Positions 63,895-64,000 of a stretch of DNA of 64,000 nt are shown here, piece after piece. Numbering within the stretch: the stretch's first letter is position 1; the number at the start of each line of letters is the position of its first letter. This DNA comes from Mucilaginibacter geliditolerans (GTDB lineage: Bacteria > Bacteroidota > Bacteroidia > Sphingobacteriales > Sphingobacteriaceae): the NCBI RefSeq assembly GCF_014200495.1, contig NZ_JACHBY010000009.1, forward strand, positions 124,001 to 188,000. Direction: 5' to 3'. The notes below the pieces were generated by a model. That model saw only the letters and a program-made list of their open reading frames with translations, did not search any database and was not told where the DNA came from. A program made the translations under genes and the position numbers.

Positions 63895-64000
63895 TTAAAT
63901 ATTTTCTACCGCTACCAAATGATTAACTTTCTTTACCATACCGATGATAGCTGGAGTAGCTTCAACTTCCACACTGTGGTTGATCTTGCGTAAGCCCAGG
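63895..64000 (-). CDS. rpmD: Ribosomal protein uL30, C-terminal part (gene continues beyond the window)
   Basis: The frame opposite 63895-64000 reads [20 protein letters not shown] and on to [13 protein letters not shown], the typical L30 end. The start lies past the window end. The stop is 4 bp before rplO, matching the usual rpmD-rplO-secY order. Confidence 0.95.
   Translation of the reverse strand, partial: LGLRKINHSVEVEATPAIIGMVKKVNHLVAVENI

Overview
The window is a chromosomal segment of a Bacteroidota bacterium, most likely Sphingobacteriaceae (Mucilaginibacter- or Pedobacter-like). This is inferred from the gene content: SusC-like outer-membrane barrels, two-FtsX-domain ABC permeases, FucP-type sugar permease, head-GIN proteins, Bacteroidota-type ECF sigma factor, gap-rich operons with little Shine-Dalgarno signal, TAnnTTTG-like promoter words, and many intergenic palindromic repeats. 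I could not run a database search, so the genus is an inference.

Layout. 1-6.1 kb: a truncated Crp/Fnr regulator, small membrane and outer-membrane proteins, gamma-glutamyltransferase, a MarR regulator and two FKBP-type lipoprotein prolyl isomerases. 6.1-13.9 kb: a possible light/photodamage neighbourhood with a class I photolyase, a TIGR01777 epimerase, a Dabb protein, an ABC1 kinase, a HAD phosphatase and a TetR regulator, divergent from a cryptochrome-DASH. 14.1-18.6 kb: 2-oxoglutarate dehydrogenase E1 and E2 (E2 with two lipoyl domains); the matching E3 (lpdA) lies at 52.2-53.6 kb. 19.3-31.4 kb: DinB-like protein, GT39-type glycosyltransferase, dnaK, GH31 alpha-glucosidase, nucleotidyltransferase, M42 peptidase. 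31.6-39.8 kb: GNAT, M1 peptidase, ArsC-like reductase, TonB-receptor-like barrel, then prs-rplY-pth. 40-57 kb: tRNA-Gln, serine hydrolase, accA, Spy/CpxP-like protein, ECF sigma, murB, ABC permease, a secreted protein with a JAMM-like motif, sugar permease, crtZ with an MFS exporter, lpdA, a second M1 peptidase and a head-GIN protein. 57.4-64 kb: the end of the ribosomal-protein supercluster (rpmD-rplO-secY-map-infA-rpmJ-rpsM-rpsK-rpsD-rpoA-rplQ), all on the minus strand.

No CRISPR array, transposase, integrase, phage gene or classical defence system was found. The most unusual content is intergenic. (1) At least eight gaps carry sequence with a strict 7-bp period, usually as two inverted arms. 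The heptamer word differs between loci and the tracts often touch start or stop codons inside co-directional gene strings. (2) Two ~600-bp composite elements have the same outer arms but a ~320-bp core in opposite orientation, so the core appears to have flipped or inserted twice. (3) Several palindromes are nested inside one another. (4) Perfect long inverted repeats built on the word CATTGCGAG recur throughout. These non-coding repeat systems are the best candidates for something not yet described.
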